DNA of 64,000 nucleotides. Origin: Mongoliitalea daihaiensis. GTDB lineage: Bacteria; Bacteroidota; Bacteroidia; Cytophagales; Cyclobacteriaceae. The stretch spans positions 3,136,001-3,200,000 of the forward strand of contig NZ_CP063779.1 of assembly GCF_021596945.1 (NCBI RefSeq), read 5' to 3'. Position 1 is the stretch's first letter, and each line of letters begins with the position of its first letter. Positions 36,429-44,842 of the stretch are shown here, in pieces. The translations under genes were made by a program, and so were the position numbers. The notes below the pieces were generated by a model that searched no databases, was not told the DNA's origin, and saw only the letters and a program-made list of their open reading frames with translations.

Positions 36429-37757
36429 TTAAGAATTTTCTCCGTCATCATCAGATGAAATATAGACTACTTCGTACATATTCTTACCGTCGACCTGAAC
36501 CGGTAGATAATATGTTTCCCCAAATCTGATAAAGGTTTTATCACCAATCTTCACCTCTTCTCCTCCCTCTGAAAGACTTTCGACTAATGTTCCTGCTGTC
36601 GGAGGTACAACCCGAAATCCACTAGCAGTTTCCTCAAAGTAAGCACCTCCCCAATAGAGGTTGTATTCATTGTCTCCAACAGCAACTTTTTCGAAATTGT
36701 CTGGAATGGATTTTACTTCTGCGCCAATAGGGGCAGGTACAACCACGTATCCTTCATCATCTTTTTGGTAAAATACCCCATCAACGTAATGGTATTCATT
36801 AATGATGTTTGTCACATTGGTAATATTCGTGATGTTAGTTTCATTGATAATGTTTGTTTCATTGACCACATTGACCACTTGAGCTTGTGGAGGAAGCATG
36901 GGAGTATGGAATCCCCATGGATGCCACATAGGACCCCAGAACATCGGTCGAAACGGAAACCAAAAAAAGGTGTGCATGGAGTAAATACGGAATCCACCCC
37001 ACATAAAAGGAGGACGCATCATCATCGGGTGCATGACATTTACCTGAACAAATGTGTTTCGACGTGCATTTACATTGATTTGATTATTGTTGCCTATATT
37101 AATGTTGTTACCGCCTCCTGGTCTGCTTGGACGATTGTTGATACCAGTGTTGGGGTTTCGATCTCTATTTCCAGTGGTATTTCGATCTCCTCTATTTCCG
37201 AGAGTTTCATTTCTACTTCCACTTGTGTTTCTATCTCCACGATTACCTGTGTTTCCTCTATCGGCAGTATTGCGATCATTTCTAGAATTATTTCCTCTAT
37301 CAAGGTTGCCACGGTCGCTTGCTCCACGATCCCGTTGTTGTCGATTATCGCTAATAGACCTGTCCTGTCTACCAGGTTGGGCACTCGGTCTTCTATCTTG
37401 TGTCCGTTGTGCACCTCCTGTGATAGACCCTTGCGATGGGCCGGAGGGTCTGGAAGGATTCATCCCAGGATTGGAAGGTCTGTTAGCTCCTTGATTAGTT
37501 GGATTTCTACCGGGCTGCATCGTCCCTCGATTGGTAGGCGGAGTACTTGGTCTGGACGGAGCTGCGGTGGGTCTAGCAGGTGATGCACCTCTATTCATGG
37601 TAGTCGGGGCTCCTCCACGGGAAGCTGCTGCGCCCGTGGCTCTACCGGTGGATGGATGATTCATCCGTTGGGCAAAATTTTGAGTAGGTTCCAAAAATAG
37701 GATGGTTACTATCCAACCTATTACATAAAACTTAAAGGATTGATTCGAAAAGTTCAT
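36429..37757 (-). CDS. DUF6515-family secreted protein with low-complexity region
   Basis: A 442-residue protein. ATG at 37757 lies one base after the stop of the upstream DUF2092 gene, implying coupling, and gives a signal sequence ending FAQ. Residues ~35-230 are low complexity, first Pro/Ser/Gly/Thr, then Arg/Asp/Asn/Gly repeats (NRGDRNTSG-like units). A Met/Trp-rich hydrophobic part (MHPMMMRPPFMWGG, FRPMFWGPMWHPWGF) and an Asn/Thr-Ile repeat (NETNIINETNITNITNVTN) follow. The C-terminal ~110 residues show the DUF6515 pattern (HYVDGVFYQKDDEGYVVVPAPIGAEV, GETYYLPV). The function is unknown, probably a surface protein. Confidence 0.8.
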   Translation of the reverse strand: MNFSNQSFKFYVIGWIVTILFLEPTQNFAQRMNHPSTGRATGAAASRGGAPTTMNRGASPARPTAAPSRPSTPPTNRGTMQPGRNPTNQGANRPSNPGMNPSRPSGPSQGSITGGAQRTQDRRPSAQPGRQDRSISDNRQQRDRGASDRGNLDRGNNSRNDRNTADRGNTGNRGDRNTSGSRNETLGNRGDRNTTGNRDRNPNTGINNRPSRPGGGNNINIGNNNQINVNARRNTFVQVNVMHPMMMRPPFMWGGFRIYSMHTFFWFPFRPMFWGPMWHPWGFHTPMLPPQAQVVNVVNETNIINETNITNITNVTNIINEYHYVDGVFYQKDDEGYVVVPAPIGAEVKSIPDNFEKVAVGDNEYNLYWGGAYFEETASGFRVVPPTAGTLVESLSEGGEEVKIGDKTFIRFGETYYLPVQVDGKNMYEVVYISSDDDGENS

Positions 37758-37758
37758 A

Positions 37759-38508
37759 TCAGTTTTCATTGGAATAGGTGGACGATTTGGAGAGCATATG
37801 CATGCGGGTAGCAGTTTCAGGGACAGTAAAGTCAAATAGTGCATTTGGCAAATCAGGATTTAGTTTCCAGTTTGAGAATATCCCTTCAAATTGCAAGAAC
37901 TGAGGCGATTTTAAATCGTGAATCACATAGCGAAGCGGAAGAGTAAAGGTATCGTTACTAAACCATATCTGTACATTGGTTTCTTCCCCATATGCGATGA
38001 TATGATGCGCATCTTTCCCGTCGAGCTGTACCAATCCCATGTAACTAATAATCTGATGTGTTTCGATCAAATCATCCGCAAAGGCTGGATAAAAGAAGTC
38101 AGCTGCGGGAAATTCAATGTCATATTCCTGATTGACAAAATCGATGGCATCTGGGATATTTTCGGGTGTTTCGATAAACCCATATTGATTGGTAGTCAGG
38201 TTATAAAATAGCAAAAGATCGCCTTGATGCCAGATCCCTAATTGCCCTTGTTTGGATTCAGTTCGGATGTGCATCTTGTCAGGGCCAACCATGTAAACTT
38301 CATGCGAACGAAACGTTTTTGTCAAACCCTTATTTTCAATCCATTCATCTTGGGCGGTGAATACATGAAATTGAAAGGATGTAAGTTCGCCCAATAAGTC
38401 ACTCATGCGATCCAAAAGAAGGATGGCTTGATGGTCCAATTGCTGGGCTTGGAGGTGAGAAAAAAGCCAAGCTAGGTAACACAGGCTTGTGAGAACAATT
38501 TTTTTCAT
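37759..38508 (-). CDS. DUF2092 periplasmic protein
   Basis: A 249-residue protein with signal peptide MKKIVLTSLCYLAWLFSHLQAQ. The mature part matches DUF2092 (LDRMSDLLGELTSFQFHVFTAQDEW, RSHEVYMVGPDKMHIR, LLLFYNLTTNQYGFIETPENI, VQIWFSNDTFTLPLRYVI), an LolA/LolB-like half-barrel fold of unknown substrate. It is commonly found beside DUF6515 genes, as here, and is the first gene of the two-gene unit on this strand. Confidence 0.88.
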   Translation of the reverse strand: MKKIVLTSLCYLAWLFSHLQAQQLDHQAILLLDRMSDLLGELTSFQFHVFTAQDEWIENKGLTKTFRSHEVYMVGPDKMHIRTESKQGQLGIWHQGDLLLFYNLTTNQYGFIETPENIPDAIDFVNQEYDIEFPAADFFYPAFADDLIETHQIISYMGLVQLDGKDAHHIIAYGEETNVQIWFSNDTFTLPLRYVIHDLKSPQFLQFEGIFSNWKLNPDLPNALFDFTVPETATRMHMLSKSSTYSNEN

Positions 38509-38680
38509 AATGTTTGCTGCAAAAATCTTGAAATACTGTGATAAAAGGATTTTTAATTCCTGTTAAAGTAAATTTAGATTAAATTTTAAATAAGCGATAG
38601 TTGACTTGCTAAATTTTTTTTAATTTGTGTAAGTCGTAAAATAAAATTCTTTTTATTTGTACAAATTTTAAAATAGTACT

Positions 38681-39322
38681 ATGAAAATTTGTTTTTGGAG
38701 TATAGTTGCTTTTGTCAGCTTGCTTTTTGTTTCTTGTTTACCTACCAGTCAACCAGACGATATACGAGACCTTACAGTGGTCTACACTAACTTTAATCCT
38801 GATTTTCAATTCAATCAAGGGATGACGTATGCGCTCCCTCCGAATGTAATTATCTTGACTTCTGATGGGGTGACTCCGGGTGAACGCCCACCGAGCGTAG
38901 ATTTTGTAGCCAATCAGCAGTTGTTGAATGTTATGCGGAATAATATGAATGCAAGAGGATTTACTCAAACCAATATTCAAAATCAGCCTGATTATATTCT
39001 GTTTCCAACAGTAACGACAGAGGGGAGGGAGATTTTGTTTGATTATGATTCACAGTTTTGGACATGGTGGTTTCCCGAATTGGGACCCGGTATACGCTTC
39101 CAATATCCCAACTTTAACCCTTTGATCAATAATTCTTTTAATACGGGTACCCTGTTGATGCAATTGGTGGATAACAGAAACCGTACTCCCAATGCTCCTC
39201 TTCTAGTCCATTGGGTTGGCGTAATAAACTTGGGATTGAGTCAGTCAATTACTGATAATACTACCCGGGCAATTCAGGGCATCAATCAAGCTTTTAATCA
39301 AACACCAGCTATCAACAGGTAA
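38681..39322 (+). CDS. DUF4136 lipoprotein
   Basis: A 213-residue lipoprotein with lipobox LLFVSC (Cys19). The DUF4136 pattern is visible: a first strand DIRDLTVVYTNFNPDF, a helix with LLNVMRNNMNARGFTQTN, QPDYILFPTV, and the late strand GTLLMQLVDNRNRTPNAPLLVHWVG. It is the first of three co-directional genes of unknown function (gaps 2 and 11 bases) divergent from DUF2092. It differs from the window's other DUF4136-type proteins in lacking a Met-rich loop. Confidence 0.85.
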   Translation: MKICFWSIVAFVSLLFVSCLPTSQPDDIRDLTVVYTNFNPDFQFNQGMTYALPPNVIILTSDGVTPGERPPSVDFVANQQLLNVMRNNMNARGFTQTNIQNQPDYILFPTVTTEGREILFDYDSQFWTWWFPELGPGIRFQYPNFNPLINNSFNTGTLLMQLVDNRNRTPNAPLLVHWVGVINLGLSQSITDNTTRAIQGINQAFNQTPAINR

Positions 39323-39324
39323 TT

Positions 39325-39930
39325 ATGAAAAATTTATTGATCATATTCGTTTTTTTAATGGTCGCTGCTGGACCTTTCCATAGTGTACATGCTCAGGGAG
39401 GAACTATAATTGCAATTAACTATGCCCCAGCACTGCCTATGGGAAATACAGCTAACTTTGCATCTAATTTCACGGGTAGGGGAGTGAGCTTTGAAACTTA
39501 CTTTATGAAGACCAAAAAATCTGGTTTTGGGATTGAATTCGCTACTAATGGCTTTGCAGATCAGCGGAGTAATGAGAGCATAGAGGTTGGAACAGTAACC
39601 GTAACCGGAAATCAATTCAGAGCTGTCTCTGCAACTTCGGTACTGCCATCCTATATTTTTGTGATAGGAGACAACAGCACATTTAAACCCTTCCTCTCCT
39701 TGGGGGCAGGCTTGAGCTTTTTGACGCATCAAACAGATATGGGGATTTTTGTTCAAAAAGAAACTGCAACACATGTTGCTTTGAGACCTGAACTAGGTGC
39801 AATGTTAAAGATAAGTAATTATGTAGGGATCAAAGTATCTACTAAATATTATCAAACTTTCGGAAGTGAGTCTATCGATGCGCAATCATTTTTGGGCTTT
39901 AATCTAGGGTTTGTTATGCTCAATTTCTAA
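39325..39930 (+). CDS. Outer-membrane beta-barrel protein
   Basis: A 201-residue protein with signal peptide (MKNLLIIFVFLMVAAGPFHSVHAQ) and eight or so amphipathic strands (IIAINYAPALPMGNTANF, RGVSFETYFMKTKKSGFGIEF, FLSLGAGLSFLTHQ, VALRPELGAMLKISNYVGIKVSTKYYQTF, SFLGFNLGFVMLNF). It ends in an aromatic residue as expected for a BAM substrate. This fits a small OmpA/PorT-like barrel; the substrate is unknown. It starts two bases after the DUF4136 gene. Confidence 0.8.
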   Translation: MKNLLIIFVFLMVAAGPFHSVHAQGGTIIAINYAPALPMGNTANFASNFTGRGVSFETYFMKTKKSGFGIEFATNGFADQRSNESIEVGTVTVTGNQFRAVSATSVLPSYIFVIGDNSTFKPFLSLGAGLSFLTHQTDMGIFVQKETATHVALRPELGAMLKISNYVGIKVSTKYYQTFGSESIDAQSFLGFNLGFVMLNF

Positions 39931-39941
39931 CGTATAATTCT

Positions 39942-40409
39942 ATGAAAAATCAAGTCCTTATTCTCTTTGTTTTGTTGGTTTCGCCCTTTTTTAGCTGGGC
40001 ACAGGGTTCCGTTGCAGATGAAATTATCTTAATCCAGAGTGCTTTTGGCATGGAAAAAAGAGCATTGGTCGAAGACTATATGGGGTTTCCGAAAACATCC
40101 CAGTTTTGGATGGTCTATGAAAGCTACGAAGGAGAACGAAGGGCTTTGATCAAGCAACGCATTTTGACTATCAATGATTACTTGGAAAGTTTTGAAACCT
40201 TGTCTGATGCAGATGCGGATAGAATAGCTAAAGCAATCATTGCCAACAATGTATCCATTGCTAATCTGCAAAAGCGCTATCATAAGCGTTTCAATAAAGT
40301 TGTTTCTCCTACAGAAACAGCGAAGTTTATGCAATTGGATTCATTTATTCAGAATACAGTACTTTTAGCTATTGCGGAAAGTTTGCCCTTTATTGGGGAG
40401 AAGAAGTAA
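39942..40409 (+). CDS. Secreted hypothetical protein
   Basis: A 155-residue protein with signal peptide MKNQVLILFVLLVSPFFSWAQ. The mature part is all-helical and charged (IQSAFGMEKRALVEDYMGF, YESYEGERRALIKQRILTINDYLESFETL, ADADRIAKAIIANNVSI, QKRYHKRFNKVV). No domain is recognised. It is the third gene of the unit with the DUF4136 lipoprotein and the barrel, so a periplasmic partner role is possible but speculative. The 230 bases after it hold nothing recognisable. Confidence 0.65.
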   Translation: MKNQVLILFVLLVSPFFSWAQGSVADEIILIQSAFGMEKRALVEDYMGFPKTSQFWMVYESYEGERRALIKQRILTINDYLESFETLSDADADRIAKAIIANNVSIANLQKRYHKRFNKVVSPTETAKFMQLDSFIQNTVLLAIAESLPFIGEKK

Positions 40410-40642
40410 TGGCAAAAAGGATTGAGGAGGAATAAGGAAGCCCTTAGACAAGCTCAAAGACGTAGAAGAAAGGCGCGCTTGCAACCTGTACGGTAGAAGT
40501 TCAGACTCAACTGACAGGAAAGAAAAACCATCAGGGAATTAAGGGAATAAAGATAGAACAAACGAACCCTCTACCTTTTCCCTTCATTCCTTATTTTTCA
40601 TTATCAATTTCTTAATCAACTGTTCATTGTCCATTGTTCACT

Positions 40643-41122
40643 CTAAGCTTTTCGTTTGAAGGACCATGTAACATAAAACTTCGCTACAATGTCTCCTTGT
40701 GGATTGCGGCCTGTGGATACCATCGTGAGTGATCCGGTATCTTGAGGTTGTAGGGAGTCTATCAAATGGGTGAGTTCAGTTCCTTGGTCGCAAGTAAAGA
40801 TGATTTTTTGATTGGCTTTTTTATGGTATTCGGCACGGAAATCCACTACGAGCATGCTGAATTTCCCTTTTCCAGCCATGCCTAATTGGCATAAAGCGCC
40901 GGTGCTGAGTTCAGCTGCACCTGCGAGTGCAGCGAAATAGATGGACTGAAATGGGTTTTGACTTCTCCAAAAGAAGGGGATACTTACCTCACATTTCTCT
41001 AAGGATAAGGACTTGATTTTCAATCTCCAAAAAACCGCTGATGGTAATTTGAAAAGCATGGCCCACCAAAAAATGAAGGGATTCATCATTCTGCTCAAGT
41101 ATTGTTCAGCCTCTTTTGTCAT
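40643..41122 (-). CDS. DUF4442 hotdog-fold thioesterase-like protein
   Basis: A 159-residue protein of the DUF4442 family, a hotdog-fold group related to thioesterases. Features are NPFIFWWAMLFKLPSAVFWRLKI, SIYFAALAGAAELSTGALCQLGM (the hotdog helix) and VDFRAEYHKKANQKIIFTCDQG. ATG at 41122 is chosen over a TTG/ATG extension to 41155. The catalytic substrate is unknown. It is divergent from the TonB receptor gene. Confidence 0.85.
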   Translation of the reverse strand: MTKEAEQYLSRMMNPFIFWWAMLFKLPSAVFWRLKIKSLSLEKCEVSIPFFWRSQNPFQSIYFAALAGAAELSTGALCQLGMAGKGKFSMLVVDFRAEYHKKANQKIIFTCDQGTELTHLIDSLQPQDTGSLTMVSTGRNPQGDIVAKFYVTWSFKRKA

Positions 41123-41194
41123 AGGATATGTTGGTTTGTAGGTCCCAATATACAAGAAAAATTATCTTTTTTTTTCCTAACGGGCGGGTTGATC

Positions 41195-41238
41195 TTTCGT
41201 GTAAATGCAAGTGTATTTTATTTGCAACAATGTTGAAC
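41195..41238 (+). promoter_or_regulatory. Promoter with overlapping TTGCAA operator, TonB receptor
   Basis: A -7-like element TTTATTTG (41217-41224; one mismatch to TAnnTTTG) with TTTC at 41195-41198 as a -33 candidate (18-base spacer). An imperfect palindrome TTGCAA-CAATG-TTGAAC (41222-41238) overlaps the -7 element in the same register as upstream of the DUF4625 gene. This geometry means ATG 41205 is probably upstream of the transcript and not the start. Confidence 0.55.
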
Positions 41239-41265
41239 TTTTTGAAGGATTCTGTACTTTTGTAC

Positions 41266-41282
41266 CTGTAACATTATTGCAA
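41266..41282 (+). promoter_or_regulatory. Second TTGCAA-type operator candidate
   Basis: CTGTAA-CATTA-TTGCAA, an imperfect TTGCAA-N5-TTGCAA palindrome, lies 28 bases after the first box and 6 bases before the TTG start at 41289. A repressor here would also block translation-start-proximal transcription. One half-site matches perfectly. Confidence 0.4.
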
Positions 41283-41288
41283 ACTCCC

Positions 41289-43658
41289 TTGCGTCCCAAC
41301 AAATATTTTCTTTTACTCCTCTTTTTCCTCCTGATACTAGCAGAATCTTCTGCGCAGAGCCGTCAAACGATTTTGAGCGGAAAAGTTACGGATAGCAAGC
41401 AGATGCCCTTAGCAGCAATTGTTTCCATTCATGAGTTGGGGAGATCTACTGTGGCATCCTTGGAAGGGGATTTTCAATTTTCCAATCTGAATCCTGGCAT
41501 TTATCACCTACATGTGACGCATTTGGGTTTCAAATCGTATAGTAAAAATGTTGAAGTTGGGATGGAGGGTGCTGAATTAAGCATTCGGTTGGCGGAATCT
41601 GAGATTTTGTTGGCTGGATTAACGGTGGAAGCTAATCCGTTTAAGAACGGACCTTTGGAACAGTCCCAAACCATCTTGATTTTGGATCGGGATTTTATTC
41701 AAAGAAACAACGGAGGGACTTTTGCCAATGCCATAGAAAAGCTTCCCGGAATTTCGACCATTAATACAGGGGTGGGGATCAGCAAGCCTGTGATCCGAGG
41801 GATGAGTTTCAACCGGATCATGGTAAATGACCGCGGCATCAAGCAGGAAGGACAGCAATGGGGTGCCGATCATGGCTTGGAGATCGACCCATTTGACGTG
41901 GATAGAGTGGAAATTGTGAAAGGACCGGCGTCTTTGATTTACGGTTCTGATGGAATGGCGGGTGTGATTAATATTGCTCCTGCCGCATTTCAGCAGCATG
42001 GGGAAATTGAGGCAAGTTATTCCAGTATGTATCGCTCTAATAATGATATGATATCCCATTCCGTATTTTTGGATGGGAATGAAAAGGATTTCGTCTTTCG
42101 TGCCCGATTTACTGCCCAGGATTTTAGTGATTACAGAGTACCGGCTGATAATTTTGTCTATGCTGGATTTTTGTTACCTATTTTTGATAACCGTCTCAAA
42201 AATACGGCCGGGCGTGAGCGACATTTTTCATTTACAGGAGGTGTGCAAAAGGATTGGGGATTTTCAACCGTAACAGTTAGCGGATTTAATCAACAAGCAG
42301 GAATATTTGTAGGAGCTGTTGGAATTCCCAATATCAACAATCTAAGACATGATGGAGATCATCGCAATATTGATTTGCCTAGGCAGGACAACCAACATTA
42401 CAAAGTGATCTGGAATAACACCATTCAGTTGGGGAAAAACTGGATGGAACTGGATGTAGGCTACCAGCGCAATCAGCGTCGGGAGTTTTCTTTTCCGCAT
42501 ATCCAAGGCTTGGGAGAAAATGAATTTGGAAATTTGGCGTTATCGCTCGATTTGGATGTATACACGGCAAACCTTCGCCTGAATCAGCAGCACGGGGAGG
42601 GAGGTCAGTCTGTTGCGGGTTTCAATATACAGCATTCGGTTAATAGGCAAAGTGGTTTTGAGTTTCTGCTTCCTAATTTTGAATCCCTACAAGGAGGTGT
42701 ATTCTATTTCAGAGAACAGCGCTTAAATCCCAACCTGGTATGGAATGGAGGAGTGAGACTGGATGGGGCTATACATGATATCCAAGAGCACTTGCAGCCC
42801 ATTTTTGTTCGCATGCAGCCAACTGGGGAGTTTGAGCAACGCAATGCCGATATTTACCGCACTTTCCTCAATTGGAGTGGAAGTACGGGGCTTTCTTGGG
42901 TGTACAAGGATGATGTGAATGTCAAATTCAACTTAGGCTCTGCATACAGAATTCCAACGCCTATTGAATTGGCTTCCAATGGTGTACATCACGGAAATTT
43001 TCGACACGAAATAGGTAATGCTTCTCTTACTGCGGAAAGGAGCTATCAAGCTGATTTGAACATTTCCTTATCCAAAAAGAAAATATTGGTGAGTATCAGT
43101 CCGTTCTTTGGGTACTTTGACAATTACATTTATTTGGCTCCTGCGCCTCGGTTTTCTCCTTTGCCAGGTGCTAGTTTGCTTTGGGAATATAGACAAAATA
43201 ATGCCATCTTCACAGGAGGAGAGTTCATGTCACAAGTATCGTTGGTAAAGAATTTGAACTTTTCCCTTGGTGCGGAGTACGTGTATAATCACAACTTGGA
43301 TACAGGTTTACCCTTGCCCTTGACGCCTCCTTTTTCAACTTTAGCTGGTTTGGAATATAAGATCCCTTCTCTGGGCAAAAACGTCCGCAACATGTATCTG
43401 TTTGTGGAATCCCGCTGGGCAGCATCACAGAACTGGGTGGATAGAAATGAACGGATAACCGAAGGCTACCAAATATGGGAAGCTGGTTTGGGTTGGGATC
43501 TACAATTAAAAAATCAGCCATTGCAGTTTCAATTGTCAGGTCAAAACTTAGGAAATGCTGTTTATTTCAACCATTTGAGCCGTTATAGGTTGCTGAATTT
43601 GCCCGAGCAAGGAAGAAATATTTCCCTAAGTATCCATATTCCAGTAGGAATTCGATAA
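41289..43658 (+). CDS. TonB-dependent receptor, probable zinc uptake (ZnuD-like)
   Basis: A 789-residue outer-membrane receptor. TTG at 41289 starts a clean signal peptide (MRPNKYFLLLLFFLLILAESSAQ); ATG 41205 would put an operator inside the coding region. Residues ~28-105 form a CarboxypepD_reg domain (LSGKVTDSKQMPLAAIVSI, GIYHLHVTHLGFKSY). The plug follows (FANAIEKLPGISTI, GMSFNRIMVNDRGIKQEGQQ then WGADHGLEID, VEIVKGPASLIYGSDGMAGVINI), then the barrel ending in IPVGIR. The GADHG segment and the His-rich DUF4625 neighbour suggest zinc uptake of the ZnuD type. The start codon choice is inferred. Confidence 0.82.
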   Translation: MRPNKYFLLLLFFLLILAESSAQSRQTILSGKVTDSKQMPLAAIVSIHELGRSTVASLEGDFQFSNLNPGIYHLHVTHLGFKSYSKNVEVGMEGAELSIRLAESEILLAGLTVEANPFKNGPLEQSQTILILDRDFIQRNNGGTFANAIEKLPGISTINTGVGISKPVIRGMSFNRIMVNDRGIKQEGQQWGADHGLEIDPFDVDRVEIVKGPASLIYGSDGMAGVINIAPAAFQQHGEIEASYSSMYRSNNDMISHSVFLDGNEKDFVFRARFTAQDFSDYRVPADNFVYAGFLLPIFDNRLKNTAGRERHFSFTGGVQKDWGFSTVTVSGFNQQAGIFVGAVGIPNINNLRHDGDHRNIDLPRQDNQHYKVIWNNTIQLGKNWMELDVGYQRNQRREFSFPHIQGLGENEFGNLALSLDLDVYTANLRLNQQHGEGGQSVAGFNIQHSVNRQSGFEFLLPNFESLQGGVFYFREQRLNPNLVWNGGVRLDGAIHDIQEHLQPIFVRMQPTGEFEQRNADIYRTFLNWSGSTGLSWVYKDDVNVKFNLGSAYRIPTPIELASNGVHHGNFRHEIGNASLTAERSYQADLNISLSKKKILVSISPFFGYFDNYIYLAPAPRFSPLPGASLLWEYRQNNAIFTGGEFMSQVSLVKNLNFSLGAEYVYNHNLDTGLPLPLTPPFSTLAGLEYKIPSLGKNVRNMYLFVESRWAASQNWVDRNERITEGYQIWEAGLGWDLQLKNQPLQFQLSGQNLGNAVYFNHLSRYRLLNLPEQGRNISLSIHIPVGIR

Positions 43659-43674
43659 AAAAACGAAAGAATAG

Positions 43675-43705
43675 TTTGTAGCTTAAAATGCTATTTCTAT
43701 ATTTG
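43675..43705 (+). promoter_or_regulatory. Bacteroidota promoter of the DUF4625 gene
   Basis: TTTG at 43675-43678 and TATATTTG at 43698-43705 with a 19-base spacer, an exact match to the TTTG-N19/20-TAnnTTTG consensus. The -7 element is overlapped by the operator listed next. Confidence 0.8.
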
Positions 43706-43719
43706 CAACAATATTGCAA
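43703..43719 (+). promoter_or_regulatory. TTGCAA-N5-TTGCAA operator over the -7 element
   Basis: TTGCAACAATATTGCAA is a 17-base palindrome with perfect 6-base arms. It starts inside the -7 element of the DUF4625 promoter, so a bound repressor would exclude RNA polymerase. Binding by a Fur/Zur-family zinc regulator is inferred from the zinc-like neighbours. Confidence 0.65.
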
Positions 43720-43745
43720 ATTAAACATTGTAACAAAATCAAATT

Positions 43746-44696
43746 ATGAGAAAGTATCTAGGATTGCTAGCTATGGGTTGTGTGTTGGCTTTTTCGGCCT
43801 GTACGGATGATGATAATCCAGCGATTGCTGATCGTGAAGCACCAGTAATTTCTTTTGCTGAGGGCAGGGATGGATTTAGACCAGCGAATAATGAGGTGAG
43901 ACTCGCGACTACGGACCACATGCACATCCGATTCAGTGTCACGGATGAATCAGGTATTGGTCAAGTATTGGTTGATATCCACAATTCTTTTGATGGTCAC
44001 ACCCATGCACGTATGTCCAATACGTTTGAAGCATTGAATGTGAAAGATATTTACAGTGCAGATGCTGCTAATTTTGCTTTTCGATTTCCGCAAGGTGCTA
44101 AGCGATTAAATGTTGATAACACGGCTACGGATATTTATTGGGATGGTCCCACGTCTAGAGTTCAGGGCAATGTATTGGCTGGACCGTATGATATCATCAT
44201 TTCAGCAGTAGATATTTTTGGAAATCAGACAAGTTTTGCAGATGATAGTAATTACATCGCGACCTTTTTTATCGAGCGTGCTTATGCGCCGCAAGTGGCT
44301 GTAACCAACTTGAAGAATGGTGAAATCGATGCTGAAGCAGGTGAATTATTGGATGTAAGAGGAAGTATTGCTAAGGGTACACATTCCTTGAGTTCAGATA
44401 TCCGTTTTGTATGGATCAGATTGGCTGAGGAGCACGAGCACAACCATAACCATAGTGCTATGGCAAGAGTATCGGATAAAGTGTTTTTCGAAAGAATGTG
44501 GGGTTCCTCTACTTGGAGACAAGGCATGTCTGGAGCAACTTTACCAAACACTACTGACTTACGTTTAGAGGACCTATTGACTGGTTCAAATGCAATTACT
44601 GTTCCTGCCGGTGAAGATCATCTAGACCTGATTGTATGGGTAGAGGATGTAGCAGGAAATGTTACGCAAAAGACGTTTACGGTGCATATAGATTGA
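43746..44696 (+). CDS. DUF4625 lipoprotein, His-rich
   Basis: A 316-residue lipoprotein with lipobox AFSAC (Cys19). It matches DUF4625-type proteins: APVISFAEGRDGFRPANNEVRL, HMHIRFSVTDESGIGQVLVDIHNSFDGHTHA and a later Ig-like module (VWVEDVAGNVTQKTFTVHI). A His/Glu/Asn cluster, EEHEHNHNHSA, near residues 227-237 and paired histidines early on (DIHNSFDGHTHAR) are suited to zinc binding. It is probably outer-membrane-anchored at the cell surface and hands zinc to the receptor encoded upstream. A terminator follows. Confidence 0.78.
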   Translation: MRKYLGLLAMGCVLAFSACTDDDNPAIADREAPVISFAEGRDGFRPANNEVRLATTDHMHIRFSVTDESGIGQVLVDIHNSFDGHTHARMSNTFEALNVKDIYSADAANFAFRFPQGAKRLNVDNTATDIYWDGPTSRVQGNVLAGPYDIIISAVDIFGNQTSFADDSNYIATFFIERAYAPQVAVTNLKNGEIDAEAGELLDVRGSIAKGTHSLSSDIRFVWIRLAEEHEHNHNHSAMARVSDKVFFERMWGSSTWRQGMSGATLPNTTDLRLEDLLTGSNAITVPAGEDHLDLIVWVEDVAGNVTQKTFTVHID

Positions 44697-44810
44697 TTGT
44701 AATAGGGGGCTTTTCCAACATTTGTCCATAACAAACGGGCTGGTTGAGATTTAAACTTTGGAAAAGTACTCCAATCGGCTCAAGGATAGTTTATACCAAT
44801 TTAGTTTAGG

Positions 44811-44842
44811 AAAAAAAGAGGGCAGGGATGTCCTCTTTTTTT
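44811..44842 (+). terminator. Terminator after the DUF4625 gene
   Basis: Stem aaaaaaagagg (44811-44821) and cctcttttttt (44832-44842) with a ten-base loop. Symmetric A and T runs also allow use from the other strand. It lies 115 bases after the stop. Confidence 0.85.

Noticed and set aside
37087-37494. Long plus-strand frames opposite the DUF6515 repeat region
   Set aside because: They arise from the low-complexity repeats on the minus strand and have no signal, domain or context.
40440-40500. Short basic stretch after the 40409 stop (NKEALRQAQRRRRKARLQPVR-like frame)
   Set aside because: No start codon and too short; probably chance or decayed sequence.
41205-41288. ATG 41205 as start of the TonB receptor
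   Set aside because: It lies upstream of the inferred promoter -7 element and operator, and would place a non-signal-like stretch before the signal peptide; TTG 41289 gives a standard signal peptide.
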